Of a stretch of DNA of 64,000 nucleotides, positions 54,400-63,503 are shown in pieces (within the stretch, counting starts at the first letter, position 1; every line of letters starts with the position of its first letter). The DNA is taken from the NCBI RefSeq assembly GCF_006716675.1, contig NZ_VFPM01000001.1, positions 868,001 to 932,000 of the forward strand. Direction: 5' to 3'. The notes under the pieces are model-generated. The model searched no databases and was not told the DNA's origin. It saw nothing but the letters and a program-made list of their open reading frames with translations. Both the position numbers and the translations under genes were made by a program. The stretch is from Humibacillus xanthopallidus. GTDB lineage: Bacteria; Actinomycetota; Actinomycetes; Actinomycetales; Dermatophilaceae.

Positions 54400-56222
54400 G
54401 TCGTCTCCTCCGTCTCTTTCGCCGAGTCCGTATGCCGTGCAGCCGGTTTCGCTGCGCCCGGTCCTTCCGCGCGGTCCTCGTCGAGCACGTCGACCGGAAC
54501 CGGGGCGCCGAGGTCGAGGCCGTCGAGGTTCGACTGCGGCACCGGCACGATGCGCGCGTCGAGGGCGCCGGCCACCGAGCGCTGCAGGTGCACGTGGTGC
54601 AGGAAGTGCTCGTCGTCCCGCGCCGGGAAGTCCTCACGAACGTGACCGCCACGGGTCTCGTCACGCAGCGCGGCGGCATACGTCAGGGCACGGCCGAGGT
54701 GGAGCAGGTTGGTGGTCTCCCAGCTCTTCGGTCCCCCCTGCTTGTCGGCGTCGGCGCCGACGGCCCGGGCGGCCAGCGCGGCCAGCGTCTCCTGGGTGGC
54801 GGCGAGCGAGGACGCCGAGCGCACCGTGCCGGAGCCGGCCGTCATCGCGCGTTGCACGTCGAGGCGACGCTTGCCGCGGATCAGCTCCGGCTCGCCCGAG
54901 GGCGCCACGGGCGTCGTCTCGGGCAGCTCCCCGGCGCCGAGGCGGGTCGTGAGGTCGTCGGCGATGCGCCGGGCGAAGACGAGGCCCTCGAGGAGGGAGT
55001 TGGAGGCGAGACGGTTGGCCCCGTGGACGCCGGTGCACGAGGTCTCGCCACACGCATACAGCCCCTCGCGCGACGAGCGGCCGCGCAGGTCGGTGCGCAC
55101 GCCTCCGCTCGCGTAGTGCTGGGCCGGCGCGACCGGGAGCAGCTGTGTCGCGGGGTCGAAGCCGAGCTCACGACAGCGTTGGACGATCGACGGGAAGCGC
55201 TGCTCGAGGAAGTCGGCGCCGAGGTGGCGGCAGTCGAGGTAGACGTGGTCGGTGCCGGTCTCACGCATCCGGGTGATGATCGCCCGCGAGACGACGTCGC
55301 GCGGGGCGAGGTCGGCGAGCGGGTGCTGGCCCTGCATGAAGCGCTCCCCCGCCTCGTCGACGAGGAAGGCCCCCTCGCCGCGGACGGCCTCCGAGATGAG
55401 CGGCTGCTGGCCGCGCGACCCCTCTCCGAGCCACAGCACCGTCGGGTGGAACTGGACGAACTCGAGGTCGGCGAGCACGGCGCCCGCGCGGAGTGCGGCG
55501 GCCATGCCGTCGCCCGTCGCGACCGAGGGGTTCGTCGTCGAGGAGTAGATCTGGCCGAGGCCACCGGTGGCGAGCACGACGGCACGGGCGTGGGCCGCCC
55601 CGACGCCGTCGACCTGGCCCTCGCCGATGACGTGCAGCGTGACGCCGCAGACCCGCTCGTCGGCGTCGGTGAGCAGGTCGACGACGAGGGCGTGCTCGAT
55701 GACCTCGATGCCCGGGTCGTCGCGCACCCGGTCGAGGGCGGCGATGAGGGCCCGCGAGATCTCCCGCCCCGTCGCGTCGCCCCCGGCGTGCAGGATGCGG
55801 TCGCGGTGGTGACCACCCTCGCGGGTCAGCGAGATCTGCCCGGTGTCGCCGCGGTCGAAGTCTGCCCCGAGCGCGATGAGGTCCCACACCGCGTCGGGCC
55901 CCTCGGTGACGAGCGCCTCGACGGCGTCGACGTCGCAGAGCCCGACGCCGGCGACGAGGGTGTCGTGGATGTGCTCGGCGGGGCTGTCCTCGGGCGACAT
56001 GACGGCCGCGATGCCGCCCTGCGCCCAGGCGGTCGACCCCTCGTCGAGCACCGTCTTCGTCACGAGCAGCACCCGGGCGACACGGCGTCGCAGCCGCAGC
56101 GCCGTCGTCAGGCCGGCGATGCCGGAGCCGACGACGATGACGTCGGCCGTCGTCGTCCACCCCGGCGCGGGCGCCCGGAGGCGCCTGGGGATGGAGATCT
56201 CGGGGAGCCCGCTCACCGGCAT
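54396..56222 (-). CDS. nadB: L-aspartate oxidase NadB
   Basis: 608 residues. FAD enzyme converting L-aspartate to iminoaspartate, first step of NAD synthesis. FAD loop VIVVGSGIAGLTTALRLR, then GSTAWAQGGIAAVMSPEDSPAEHIHDTL, EGGHHRDRILHAGGDATGREI, VQFHPTVLWLGEG, HYASGGVRTDLRGRSSREGLYACGETSCTGVHGANRLASNSLLEGLVFARR, and a C-terminal helical domain. nadA, its usual partner, is not next to it. It is coupled to panD (12-bp gap) and nadC (4-bp overlap). Confidence 0.96.
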   Translation of the reverse strand: MPVSGLPEISIPRRLRAPAPGWTTTADVIVVGSGIAGLTTALRLRRRVARVLLVTKTVLDEGSTAWAQGGIAAVMSPEDSPAEHIHDTLVAGVGLCDVDAVEALVTEGPDAVWDLIALGADFDRGDTGQISLTREGGHHRDRILHAGGDATGREISRALIAALDRVRDDPGIEVIEHALVVDLLTDADERVCGVTLHVIGEGQVDGVGAAHARAVVLATGGLGQIYSSTTNPSVATGDGMAAALRAGAVLADLEFVQFHPTVLWLGEGSRGQQPLISEAVRGEGAFLVDEAGERFMQGQHPLADLAPRDVVSRAIITRMRETGTDHVYLDCRHLGADFLEQRFPSIVQRCRELGFDPATQLLPVAPAQHYASGGVRTDLRGRSSREGLYACGETSCTGVHGANRLASNSLLEGLVFARRIADDLTTRLGAGELPETTPVAPSGEPELIRGKRRLDVQRAMTAGSGTVRSASSLAATQETLAALAARAVGADADKQGGPKSWETTNLLHLGRALTYAAALRDETRGGHVREDFPARDDEHFLHHVHLQRSVAGALDARIVPVPQSNLDGLDLGAPVPVDVLDEDRAEGPGAAKPAARHTDSAKETEETT

Positions 56223-56234
56223 ACGCTCGGCCTC

Positions 56235-56678
56235 TCAGTCATCGACGTGCTGGTAGTCATGGTGGCGCTCGGTGACGGCCGACGTGCGCAGCCCGAAGCC
56301 GTCGGGCACGTCCCCCGCGTCGTGCCCCACCTCGACCATACGGTTGTGGCTGTCGACGAAGACGACGCGCGGCTCGAACTCTCGCGCCTCGGCATCCTCC
56401 ATCGCGGCGTAGGCGATGATGATGACGGTGTCGCCCGGTGAGATGAGCCGAGCGGCGGCGCCGTTGATGCAGACGATGCCCGTGCCACGCTCGCCCTCGA
56501 TGGCGTAGGTCGTGAGGCGGTTGCCGTTGTCGACGTCGACGACATCGACCTGCTGCCCCGGCCAGAGGTCGGCGGCGTCCATGAGATCACGGTCGATCGT
56601 CAGCGAGCCGACGTAGTGGAGGTCGGCCTGGGTCACCGTCGCCCGGTGGATCTTCGAGTGGAGCATGAAGCGCTGCAA
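56235..56678 (-). CDS. panD: Aspartate 1-decarboxylase PanD, TTG start
   Basis: 147 residues. Self-cleaving pyruvoyl enzyme making beta-alanine from aspartate. With the TTG at 56678 the order [25 protein letters not shown] places the cleavage pair at Gly24-Ser25, the E. coli numbering, which supports that rare start; GAGGA lies about 9 nt upstream. The ATG at 56666 would cut four residues. [24 protein letters not shown] and [17 protein letters not shown] are conserved. The C-terminus is about 15 residues longer than usual. It lies between panC and nadB. Confidence 0.95.
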   Translation of the reverse strand: MQRFMLHSKIHRATVTQADLHYVGSLTIDRDLMDAADLWPGQQVDVVDVDNGNRLTTYAIEGERGTGIVCINGAAARLISPGDTVIIIAYAAMEDAEAREFEPRVVFVDSHNRMVEVGHDAGDVPDGFGLRTSAVTERHHDYQHVDD

Positions 56679-56715
56679 GGGAGTTCGTCCTCAAGTTGGC
56701 TACGGGGGCTTCCGG

Positions 56716-57705
56716 TCAGGGCCGGGAGAACGTCTCGAGGGCGCCCCCTCCGGGTCCGACGAGGAGCGGCAGGTTGTCGATGAGCCGGGTCGTGCCGACA
56801 CGCCCGGCGACGGCGAGGAGCGCCTCGCCGCGATACCACTCCGGCACGTCCTCGAGGGTGTCCGGGTGCACGAGCACGAGGTAGTCGATGAGCGCGAGGG
56901 GCTCGCGCACGAGCACGGCGCGAGCGGCACGACGCACGGCCGACGGGCCCTCGGCAGCGGCCTCCGCCCCGGCCCGCAACGCGGCCGAGAGGCAGCGCGC
57001 GGTCTCGCGGTCGGACGGGGTGAGGTAGGTGTTGCGGCTCGACATGGCCAGCCCGTCGGGCTCGCGCACCGTCGCGGCGGCGACGACATCGACCGGGAAG
57101 TCGAGGTCGCGGCACATCCGCCGGATGAGGAGGAGCTGCTGGGCGTCCTTCTGCCCGAACCACGCCGCGTCGCACCGGGTGAGGTGCATGAGCTTGGAGA
57201 CGACGGTGAGCATGCCGTCGAAGTGGCCCGGGCGGGACTGCCCCTCGAGGACGTCGCCGAGCGGGCCGGCCGAGATGCGCACGCCCGGGTCGCCGTCGGG
57301 GTAGACGACATCGGGGGTCGGGGCGAAGACGAGGTCGACGCCGGCGGCCGTGCAGATGTCGAGGTCGGCGTCGAAGGTGCGCGGGTAGCGCGAGAGGTCC
57401 TCCTTGGGCCCGAACTGCAGCGGGTTGAGGAAGATCGTCACGACGACGTGGCGGTGCGCCTTGCGGGCCTTGTGGATGAGGGTGGCGTGCCCCTCGTGGA
57501 GCGCCCCCATCGTCATGACGACGGCGACGTCGCCGTCGTCGAGGGCGGCTCGCGCCTCGCGGAGCTCCTCGCGGGTGCGTGCGACGACGGGTCGCTCCGG
57601 AGCGGGCCGCTCGGGCGTGGCCTGCCGAGGGGCGGAACCGTCGGAGGCCACCGTCACGGGTGGCGTGGCCGCGTCGGTCGCGGCGCCGGTCACTGGGTGG
57701 GTCAC
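56716..57705 (-). CDS. panC: Pantothenate synthetase PanC
   Basis: 329 residues. Joins pantoate and beta-alanine with ATP. VAVVMTMGALHEGHATLIHKARKAHRHVVVTIFLNPLQFGPKEDLSRYPRTFDADL (HxGH nucleotide-binding motif in HEGHATL), RPGHFDGMLTVVSKLMHLTRCDAAWFGQKDAQQL, and the KMSKS-like region AMSSRNTYLTPSDRETA. About 40 extra Pro/Ala-rich residues precede the core. The start overlaps the DUF2520 gene by 4 bp. Confidence 0.96.
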   Translation of the reverse strand: MTHPVTGAATDAATPPVTVASDGSAPRQATPERPAPERPVVARTREELREARAALDDGDVAVVMTMGALHEGHATLIHKARKAHRHVVVTIFLNPLQFGPKEDLSRYPRTFDADLDICTAAGVDLVFAPTPDVVYPDGDPGVRISAGPLGDVLEGQSRPGHFDGMLTVVSKLMHLTRCDAAWFGQKDAQQLLLIRRMCRDLDFPVDVVAAATVREPDGLAMSSRNTYLTPSDRETARCLSAALRAGAEAAAEGPSAVRRAARAVLVREPLALIDYLVLVHPDTLEDVPEWYRGEALLAVAGRVGTTRLIDNLPLLVGPGGGALETFSRP

Positions 57706-58610
57706 GTCTCGTCCTCCTCGTGGGCGAGCAGCTCGAGCAGCGGCTCGGCCGTCACGGCACGGAGCCGGCCGCTGAGCAGAGCACGCTGCGCCGTCGCGCG
57801 GGCGAGCGCGAGGTAGGTCGGACGGATGTCCGGTGCCACCCTGCGCAACATCGCGACGTGCCCGGCCACCGTACCGGCATCGCCGCGCGCGACCGGCCCC
57901 GTGAGGGCGGCGTCACCCAGCTGCAGGGTGTTGGACAGGGCCGCCGAGAGCAGCGGCTCGAGCACGCGGGCGGGGTCCTCGACCCCCGCCTCGGTGAGCA
58001 GCTGCATCGACTGCGCGACGAGCGTCACGAGGTGGTTGGCGCCGTGCGCGAGGGCCGCGTGGTAGGTCACCCGCTCGCCCTCCGGGATCCACACGGGGTC
58101 GCCCCCCATCTCGATGACGAGCGCCTCGCCCAGCGGTCGCGCCAGGTCGACGGTCGTCACCCCGAAGCAGCAGTCGTGCAACCGGTCGAGGTCGACGGCG
58201 GTGCCGGTGAAGGTCATCGCCGGGTGGAGCGCAAGGGGCACGATGTCGCTGGCCGCTGCAGCCTCGAAGACCCCGATGCCGTGGGCGCCCGAGGTGTGCA
58301 TGACGAGCTGACCGGGCGTGAAGGTGCCCGTCGAGCTGAGCCCGGCCACGAGGTCGGCGAGCGCGTCGTCGGGCACGGCGAGCACGACGAGGTGGGCGCC
58401 CGAGACCACCTCCGGGATCGGCCGCACCGGCACGCCCGGCAGCAGCGTGGCCGCGCGCTCGAGGCTGGCCCGGCTGACGGCCGACACGCCCGTGACATGG
58501 TGCCCGGCGCGACGCAGCGCCGCGCCGAGCACGGCACCGACCCGCCCCGCGCCGACGATCCCGACCTCGAAGCGGGCCGGTCGCTCGTGCGGAGTGCTCA
58601 CCCACGGCAC
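57702..58610 (-). CDS. Rossmann-like DUF2520 oxidoreductase, candidate ketopantoate reductase
   Basis: 302 residues. N-terminal Rossmann FEVGIVGAGRVGAVLGAALRRAGH (about 14-37), LVVLAVPDDALADLV, then the DUF2520 helical domain starting PLALHPAMTFTGTAVDLDRL and VTYHAALAHGANHLVTLVAQSMQLL. Mycobacterial Rv3603c, directly before panC, is its counterpart. Fused operon position with panC suggests a missing pantothenate step such as ketopantoate reduction, but this is inference. GTG start at 58610 or 58601. Divergent from the MidA-like gene by 17 bp. Confidence 0.85.
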   Translation of the reverse strand: MPWVSTPHERPARFEVGIVGAGRVGAVLGAALRRAGHHVTGVSAVSRASLERAATLLPGVPVRPIPEVVSGAHLVVLAVPDDALADLVAGLSSTGTFTPGQLVMHTSGAHGIGVFEAAAASDIVPLALHPAMTFTGTAVDLDRLHDCCFGVTTVDLARPLGEALVIEMGGDPVWIPEGERVTYHAALAHGANHLVTLVAQSMQLLTEAGVEDPARVLEPLLSAALSNTLQLGDAALTGPVARGDAGTVAGHVAMLRRVAPDIRPTYLALARATAQRALLSGRLRAVTAEPLLELLAHEEDET

Positions 58611-58627
58611 GCTATCGCCTACAGTCC

Positions 58628-59788
58628 GTGGGCGTGGATGCCCTTCCGTGGCGCGAGGCCTGGCACGACGCGCTGTATGCCGCAGGGAGGGGTTTCTACG
58701 TCACCCGCGGCGGGCCGGCCGAGCACTTCACGACGGCGACCCACGGGGTGACCGGGGCGGTCCTCGCCGAGTCCCTGCTCCGGCTCTGGCTCCGCGAGCA
58801 CGAGCAGGCGCCTGCGGTCGTCGTCGACGTCGGCGCGGGCCGCGGTGAGCTCGCCACCCACCTCCTGACGGCCCTCACCTCGCTCGAGGAAGCTCGACCC
58901 CACCACCCCGACGAGTGCCCACTTCCGGACACCCCCGACCGTGGGGAACTGGGCACTCGACCCCACGCTGACGACCCCCCCGACGAGTGCCCACTTCCGG
59001 ACACCCCCGACCGTGGGGAACTGGGCACTCGACTGGAGGGGGAGGCCGGGCGCGGACTCCCCGCGACTCGGGTGGTGGCCGTCGACGTCGTGGCGCGGCC
59101 GGCCGGGCTCGACGAGCGCATCGACTGGCTCCGCTCGCCCGGGGGCGCGGCGCTCCCCGCCGAGCTCACCGGCCTGCACGACGCCCTCGTCATCGCGCAC
59201 GAGTGGCTCGACGTCGTGCCGTGCACGGTCGCCGAGGTCGACCCGGACGGCGAGACGCGTGTCGTGCTCGTCGACCCGGTCACCGGTGCCGAGTCGCTCG
59301 GGGCTCCCCTCGACCCCGCTGACCGCCACTGGGCCGACCGGCACTGGCCCACCACGACCCCCGGCGAGCGCCTCGAGGTCGGTCGCACCCGCGACGAGGC
59401 CTGGGCCGACCTCGTGTCGCGGGTCGGGACCGGGCTGCTCGTCGCCGTCGACTACGCCCACGTCGCGCGCGAGCGTCCGGGCGCGGGGACGCTCACGGCA
59501 TACCGCCGCGGTGTGCGGACCGAGCCGGTGCCCGACGGCACGATGGACCTCACGGCGCACGTGGCGATCGACACCCTCGACGCGGACGACGTCGGGCGCC
59601 AGCGCGACGTGCTGCGCGACCTCGGGGTGCGCGGGCGCACGCCGCCGCACGCGCTCGCGGCGACGGACCCGCTCGGCTACCTGCGCGCCCTCGAGCGAGC
59701 GGCCGCGGAGGCCGAGCTCATCCGGCCGGGCGGCTTCGGCGACTTCTGGTGGGCGGTGAAGCGAGCCCCGGGCGGGGACGTAGCCTGA
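58628..59788 (+). CDS. MidA/NDUFAF7-like SAM-dependent methyltransferase with in-frame repeat insertion
   Basis: 386 residues, COG1565 family. The N-terminus FYVTRGGPAEHFTTATHGVTGAVLAESLLRLW matches the family's substrate-positioning region; motif I is AVVVDVGAGRGELATHLLTAL (about 63-83). Then residues about 94-135 are two copies of DECPLPDTPDRGELGTR, which translate family A repeats; motif II follows (TRVVAVDVVARPAG), then HDALVIAHEWLDVVPC, VAVDYAHVARERPGAGTLTAYRRG and the C-terminal GGFGDFWWAVKRA. The insertion sits in a surface loop and may be tolerated. Mitochondrial NDUFAF7 methylates the NuoD homologue; nuoD is nearby. Confidence 0.87.
   Translation: MGVDALPWREAWHDALYAAGRGFYVTRGGPAEHFTTATHGVTGAVLAESLLRLWLREHEQAPAVVVDVGAGRGELATHLLTALTSLEEARPHHPDECPLPDTPDRGELGTRPHADDPPDECPLPDTPDRGELGTRLEGEAGRGLPATRVVAVDVVARPAGLDERIDWLRSPGGAALPAELTGLHDALVIAHEWLDVVPCTVAEVDPDGETRVVLVDPVTGAESLGAPLDPADRHWADRHWPTTTPGERLEVGRTRDEAWADLVSRVGTGLLVAVDYAHVARERPGAGTLTAYRRGVRTEPVPDGTMDLTAHVAIDTLDADDVGRQRDVLRDLGVRGRTPPHALAATDPLGYLRALERAAAEAELIRPGGFGDFWWAVKRAPGGDVA
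58909..59033. repeat. Two family A repeats inside the methyltransferase gene
   Basis: Copies at 58909-58961 and 58981-59033, 72 bp apart (24 codons), start CGACGAGTGCCCACTTCCGG and end GGAACTGGGCACTCGAC. The step is a multiple of 3, so the frame stays open. Confidence 0.9.
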
Positions 59789-59793
59789 GGGCC

Positions 59794-60327
59794 ATGGCTC
59801 GCGTGCTCTCGGTCCTCGCCGTCCTCGCCGTCGTGCTCCTCGGCACGCCGCTGACCGCGAGCGCCCACGACGTGCTCGAGAGCACCTCCCCGGCCGCCGG
59901 CTCGACCGTGCAGCGGATGCCGCAGAGCGTGACCCTCACCTTCACCGAGGCGCCCCTCTCGATCGGCACCCAGGTCGTCGTCACCGGGCCGTCGGGCGCG
60001 ATGCAGCAGGGGGCGCCGACGATCGACGGCCGCGTGGTCACCCAGGCGATCGCGCCGAGCGCACCGGCGGGCAGCTACACGGTGACCTACCGCGTCACCT
60101 CCGACGACGGGCACCCGGTGACCGGCTCGTTCGCCTTCGTCGCGACGACCGGCCTCGACGGCTCGACGGCGAAGCCCGGCACCGCCGTCCAGCAGGTGGC
60201 GAACCCGGCCGACGACAGCTCGTCGTTCCCGCTCGCCGCCGTGCTCCTGACGATCGTGGGCACCCTCGTGCTGCTGGGGATCGGCGGCTTCGTCGCCCTG
60301 CGCAGCCAGTCGTCCGACCGACCCTGA
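59794..60327 (+). CDS. CopC-domain exported copper-resistance-like protein
   Basis: 177 residues. Signal peptide VLSVLAVLAVVLLGTPLTASAHD with cleavage after SASA; the mature protein starts HDVLESTSPAAGSTVQRMPQSVTLTFTEAPLS, the typical CopC opening (His1, and the conserved strand pattern), with YRVTSDDGHPVTGSFAFVA. It ends in a membrane helix (PLAAVLLTIVGTLVLLGIGGFVAL) and a short tail. The Cu-site His residues at the N-terminus and in DDGH are present. No CopD partner is in the window. GAGGG precedes the ATG. Confidence 0.9.
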   Translation: MARVLSVLAVLAVVLLGTPLTASAHDVLESTSPAAGSTVQRMPQSVTLTFTEAPLSIGTQVVVTGPSGAMQQGAPTIDGRVVTQAIAPSAPAGSYTVTYRVTSDDGHPVTGSFAFVATTGLDGSTAKPGTAVQQVANPADDSSSFPLAAVLLTIVGTLVLLGIGGFVALRSQSSDRP

Positions 60328-60349
60328 GCCGTCGGCACCCCGCAGCCCC

Positions 60350-60736
60350 CTACGGCAGCGGCTGGTTGAGGAACCAGCGATGCCCGAACGGGTCGTGGAA
60401 GACCGCGACCCGACCCACCGGGGGGTTGTCCTCGGGCTCGCGGTCGACCTCGGCCCCGCCCTGTCGCACGCGGTCGCAGACCGCGTCGACGTCGGCGACG
60501 GTGAGGTGCAGCGTGACGGCGTTGCCGCGTGAGCGGTCGGGAGGCGCCACACCAGCCGACTCGAAGGCGTCGGACATCATCCAGCGGGCGCCGTCGACGG
60601 CGAGCTCGCAGTGGCCCACCTGGCCGTCGGGCATGACGATCGGCTCGTAGGTGACCTCCGCACCGAGGTGCTCGCGATACCACTCGATCGCGGCGCGGGA
60701 GTCGGCGACGCAGATGTAGGGGGTCAGCTCACTCAT
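60350..60736 (-). CDS. VOC/glyoxalase-like protein (PhnB type)
   Basis: 128 residues: LTPYICVADSRAAIEWYREHLGAEVTYEPIVMPDGQVGHCELAVDGARWMMSDAF, then AVTLHLTVADVDAVCDRVRQGGAEVDREPEDNPPVGRVAVFHDPFGHRWFLNQPL. The second half matches the metal-binding PhnB-like VOC fold (DPFGHRW). It could be a small dioxygenase-like or resistance enzyme. GGAGGTC is just before the ATG. It overlaps the P450 stop by 8 bp, so the pair may share one mRNA. Confidence 0.88.
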   Translation of the reverse strand: MSELTPYICVADSRAAIEWYREHLGAEVTYEPIVMPDGQVGHCELAVDGARWMMSDAFESAGVAPPDRSRGNAVTLHLTVADVDAVCDRVRQGGAEVDREPEDNPPVGRVAVFHDPFGHRWFLNQPLP

Positions 60737-62000
60737 GACCTCCACCCTCCTCCCCCAGAGCGCGCTGTGGGGCCGCACGCACCACGAGACTCTCGAAGCC
60801 GCGCAGCACGAAGGTCGGTCGCCGCCGCGCCTCGACCACCTCGAGCCGGCCGAGGCGCCGGAGCAGCGCCCGCACCGAGATCTGCAGCTCCATCCGTGCG
60901 AGCGGGGCGCCGAGGCAGAAGTGGATGCCGGCACCGAAGGCGAGGTGCGGGTTGGGCTCACGATCGGCGCGGAAGCGGTCGGGCTCGTCGAAGAGCGCCG
61001 GGTCGCGGTTGGCGGCGCCGAGCAGGGCGGCGACCTTCTCGCCCGCGCGGACGGTCACGCCGTGCAGCTCGACGTCGCGCGTCGCCGTGCGCTCGAAGAA
61101 GTGCAGCGGCGAGTCGTGCCGGAGCATCTCCTCGACGAGGGCCGCGACCGCCCGGTCGTCGTCGAGCCGTGCCAGCACCCGCGTCAGCTCGTCGGCCTCG
61201 CCGAGCAGTGACGCCACCCCGTTGCCGAAGCCGTTGACGCTCGCTTCGTGCCCCGCGTTGAGCAGCAGCACGACGGTCGCGACGAGCTCGCGGCGGGAGA
61301 GCCGGTCGCCGCCGTCGCGCTCCAGCACGAGCGAGGTCAGCAGGTCGTCACCGGGGTGGGCGGCCCGCTCCGCCGCGAGCCCGTCGACGTATGCCGCGAA
61401 CTCGGCACTCGCTCGCTGCGCCTCCTCCTGCGCGGGTGGGGTCGGCGCGACCTCGTACATCGTCACGATGGCCTGCGACCAGTCGCGGAGCAGCTTCCAG
61501 TCGGAGGTGGGCGCGCCGAGCAGCTCGCAGATGACGAGCACGGGCAGCGGCTCGGCATACGCCTCGATGAGGTCCACCTGCCCTGCGCCGCCGCTCGGTC
61601 GCCCCTCCACCGGCTGCGCGAGGCTGCTCTCGACGCGGTCGAGCAGCTCGGCCGCGATCTGCTCGACCCGGGGCCGCAGTCGCTCCACGTGGCCCTTGTT
61701 GAACGCTCCGGCGACGAGGCGGCGCAACCGCGTGTGCTTCGGCGGCTCCGAGTCGAGGATCGAGTCGGCGTGCAACCAGTCGAAGACCGTCCACGGGTCG
61801 TCGTCCCCGGTCCCCCGCGGACGGAAGATCCGCCCGAGGCGGCGGTCGCGCAGCACGTCGTTCGCCGCAGCGTGGGTGGTCGCCACCCAGAGCCCGAGCC
61901 CGTCGTGCCACTGGACGGCCCCGTCGGCGCGGGCCGCCGCCAGGGCGGGATAGGGGTCGGCGACGAAGGCGGGATCGGACAGGTCGAACGAGGCGCTCAC
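60729..62000 (-). CDS. Cytochrome P450
   Basis: 423 residues. Heme-binding [17 protein letters not shown] (the Cys in FCLG, about 361-372), ExxR in [20 protein letters not shown], and I-helix [17 protein letters not shown]. The usual I-helix Thr (AGxET) is replaced by Ala (AGHEAS), which changes the proton-relay residue and may alter activity. [16 protein letters not shown] is also typical. Class I bacterial P450, needing a ferredoxin not seen here. The substrate is unknown. Confidence 0.93.
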   Translation of the reverse strand: MSASFDLSDPAFVADPYPALAAARADGAVQWHDGLGLWVATTHAAANDVLRDRRLGRIFRPRGTGDDDPWTVFDWLHADSILDSEPPKHTRLRRLVAGAFNKGHVERLRPRVEQIAAELLDRVESSLAQPVEGRPSGGAGQVDLIEAYAEPLPVLVICELLGAPTSDWKLLRDWSQAIVTMYEVAPTPPAQEEAQRASAEFAAYVDGLAAERAAHPGDDLLTSLVLERDGGDRLSRRELVATVVLLLNAGHEASVNGFGNGVASLLGEADELTRVLARLDDDRAVAALVEEMLRHDSPLHFFERTATRDVELHGVTVRAGEKVAALLGAANRDPALFDEPDRFRADREPNPHLAFGAGIHFCLGAPLARMELQISVRALLRRLGRLEVVEARRRPTFVLRGFESLVVRAAPQRALGEEGGGHE

Positions 62001-62090
62001 CCCTCACACTCTGCCCGACCGGGAGCGACGCGTGACGCCGAGACGGGCCACACGGCATACCGCAGCGGCGGGGGCCGTAGGCTCGGGGCC

Positions 62091-63278
62091 ATGACGGAGA
62101 CCACCGCGGCGTCGTCGCGCGAGCGTCGGGCGCTCACCGTGGGCGTCGGCGCGGGCGGCCTCGCGACCGCCGACATGGTGCTCAACATCGGCCCGCAGCA
62201 CCCGGCGACCCACGGCGTGCTGCGCCTGCAGATCGTCGTCGACGGCGAGCGGATCGTCAGCGCCGAGCCAATCATCGGCTACATGCACCGCGGGGCCGAG
62301 AAGCTCTTCGAGGTGCGCGACTACCGCCAGATCCTCGTGCTCGCCAACCGGCACGACTGGTTGAGCGCCTTCTCCAACGAGCTCGGCGTCGTCCTCGGGG
62401 TCGAGCAGATGCTCGGCATGGAGGTGCCCGAGCGCGCCGTCTGGGCGCGCACGGCGCTCGCCGAGATCAACCGGGTGCTGAGCCACCTGATGTTCCTCGG
62501 CTCCTACCCGCTCGAGCTCGGCGCGATCACGCCCGTCTTCCACGCCTTCCGCGAGCGCGAGGAGCTCCAGGCGGTCATGGAGGAGGTGTCGGGCGGGCGC
62601 ATGCACTACATGTTCAACCGCGTCGGCGGCCTCAAGGAGGACCTGCCGGCCGGCTGGATGGGCCGGGTCGACAAGGCGATCGCCAACGTGCGCGCCCGGA
62701 TGCCCGACCTCGAGCGCCTCATCGTCGGCAACGAGATCCTCGAGGGGCGCACCCGCGGTGTCGGTGTGCTCCCCCGCGACCGAGCGATGGCCTACGGCGT
62801 CTCGGGGCCGATCGCCCGGGCGAGCGGGCTCGACGTCGACCTGCGCCGTGACGCCCCCTACCTCGCTTACGGCGAGCTCTTCGGCGAGAAGGGGCCCGGA
62901 CGGGTCGTCACCCGCACCGCCGGCGACTGCCTCGCCCGGCTCGAGGTGCTCATCGAGCAGACCCACGTCGCGCTCGACCTCGCCGAGGCCTGCCTCGACC
63001 GTCTCGTGCAGCTGCCGCAGGGCCCGATCAACGTCAAGCTGCCGAAGGTGCTCAAGGTGCCGGAGGGCGAGATCTACTGCGCCACCGAGAACCCCCTCGG
63101 CTTCAACGGCTACTACCTCGTCTCGCGCGGGGAGAAGACGCCGTGGCGCCTCAAGCTGCGCTCGGCGTCGTTCAACAACGTCTCGGTGCTCTCCGAGATG
63201 CTGCCCGGCCAGCTCATCGCCGACATGGTCGCGATCCTCGGCTCGATGTTCTTCGTCGTCGGGGACGTCGACAAGTGA
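62091..63278 (+). CDS. Lone NADH-quinone oxidoreductase subunit D (NuoD) paralogue
   Basis: 395 residues. The 49-kDa-type subunit of complex I near cluster N2 and the quinone site. Conserved [25 protein letters not shown] (His37, His41, Arg45), [65 protein letters not shown] and [64 protein letters not shown]. No other nuo gene is present, so it is a second copy (NuoD2 type, as in Streptomyces). GTGA overlap with a small lipoprotein gene. Confidence 0.93.
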   Translation: MTETTAASSRERRALTVGVGAGGLATADMVLNIGPQHPATHGVLRLQIVVDGERIVSAEPIIGYMHRGAEKLFEVRDYRQILVLANRHDWLSAFSNELGVVLGVEQMLGMEVPERAVWARTALAEINRVLSHLMFLGSYPLELGAITPVFHAFREREELQAVMEEVSGGRMHYMFNRVGGLKEDLPAGWMGRVDKAIANVRARMPDLERLIVGNEILEGRTRGVGVLPRDRAMAYGVSGPIARASGLDVDLRRDAPYLAYGELFGEKGPGRVVTRTAGDCLARLEVLIEQTHVALDLAEACLDRLVQLPQGPINVKLPKVLKVPEGEIYCATENPLGFNGYYLVSRGEKTPWRLKLRSASFNNVSVLSEMLPGQLIADMVAILGSMFFVVGDVDK

Positions 63279-63493
63279 CGCGCGCGACCTGGGTGCGCGC
63301 GGCCGCGGTCACGCTCATCACCACCACCATCACGCTCGCAGCGGCCTGCTCCGACCAGGACACGGTCGACACCGTCCCGCCGCCGTGGCCGACGCGCACG
63401 ACGACACCCGACGGTCCGCCGCGTCCACCCTCGCAACCGACGCCGACGACAACGGTCACCACCGGAGCCGAGACGCAGGTCGGCACCACCTGA
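63275..63493 (+). CDS. Small putative lipoprotein coupled to nuoD
   Basis: 72 residues from a GTG that overlaps the nuoD stop (GTGA). Basic start TRATWVRAA, hydrophobic [15 protein letters not shown] and then Cys25 form a possible lipobox (LAAAC, weaker than LAGC). The rest is Pro/Thr-rich and disordered ([28 protein letters not shown]). Its role is unknown. Confidence 0.62.
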   Translation: MTRATWVRAAAVTLITTTITLAAACSDQDTVDTVPPPWPTRTTTPDGPPRPPSQPTPTTTVTTGAETQVGTT

Positions 63494-63503
63494 CGCTCGT
63501 CCA

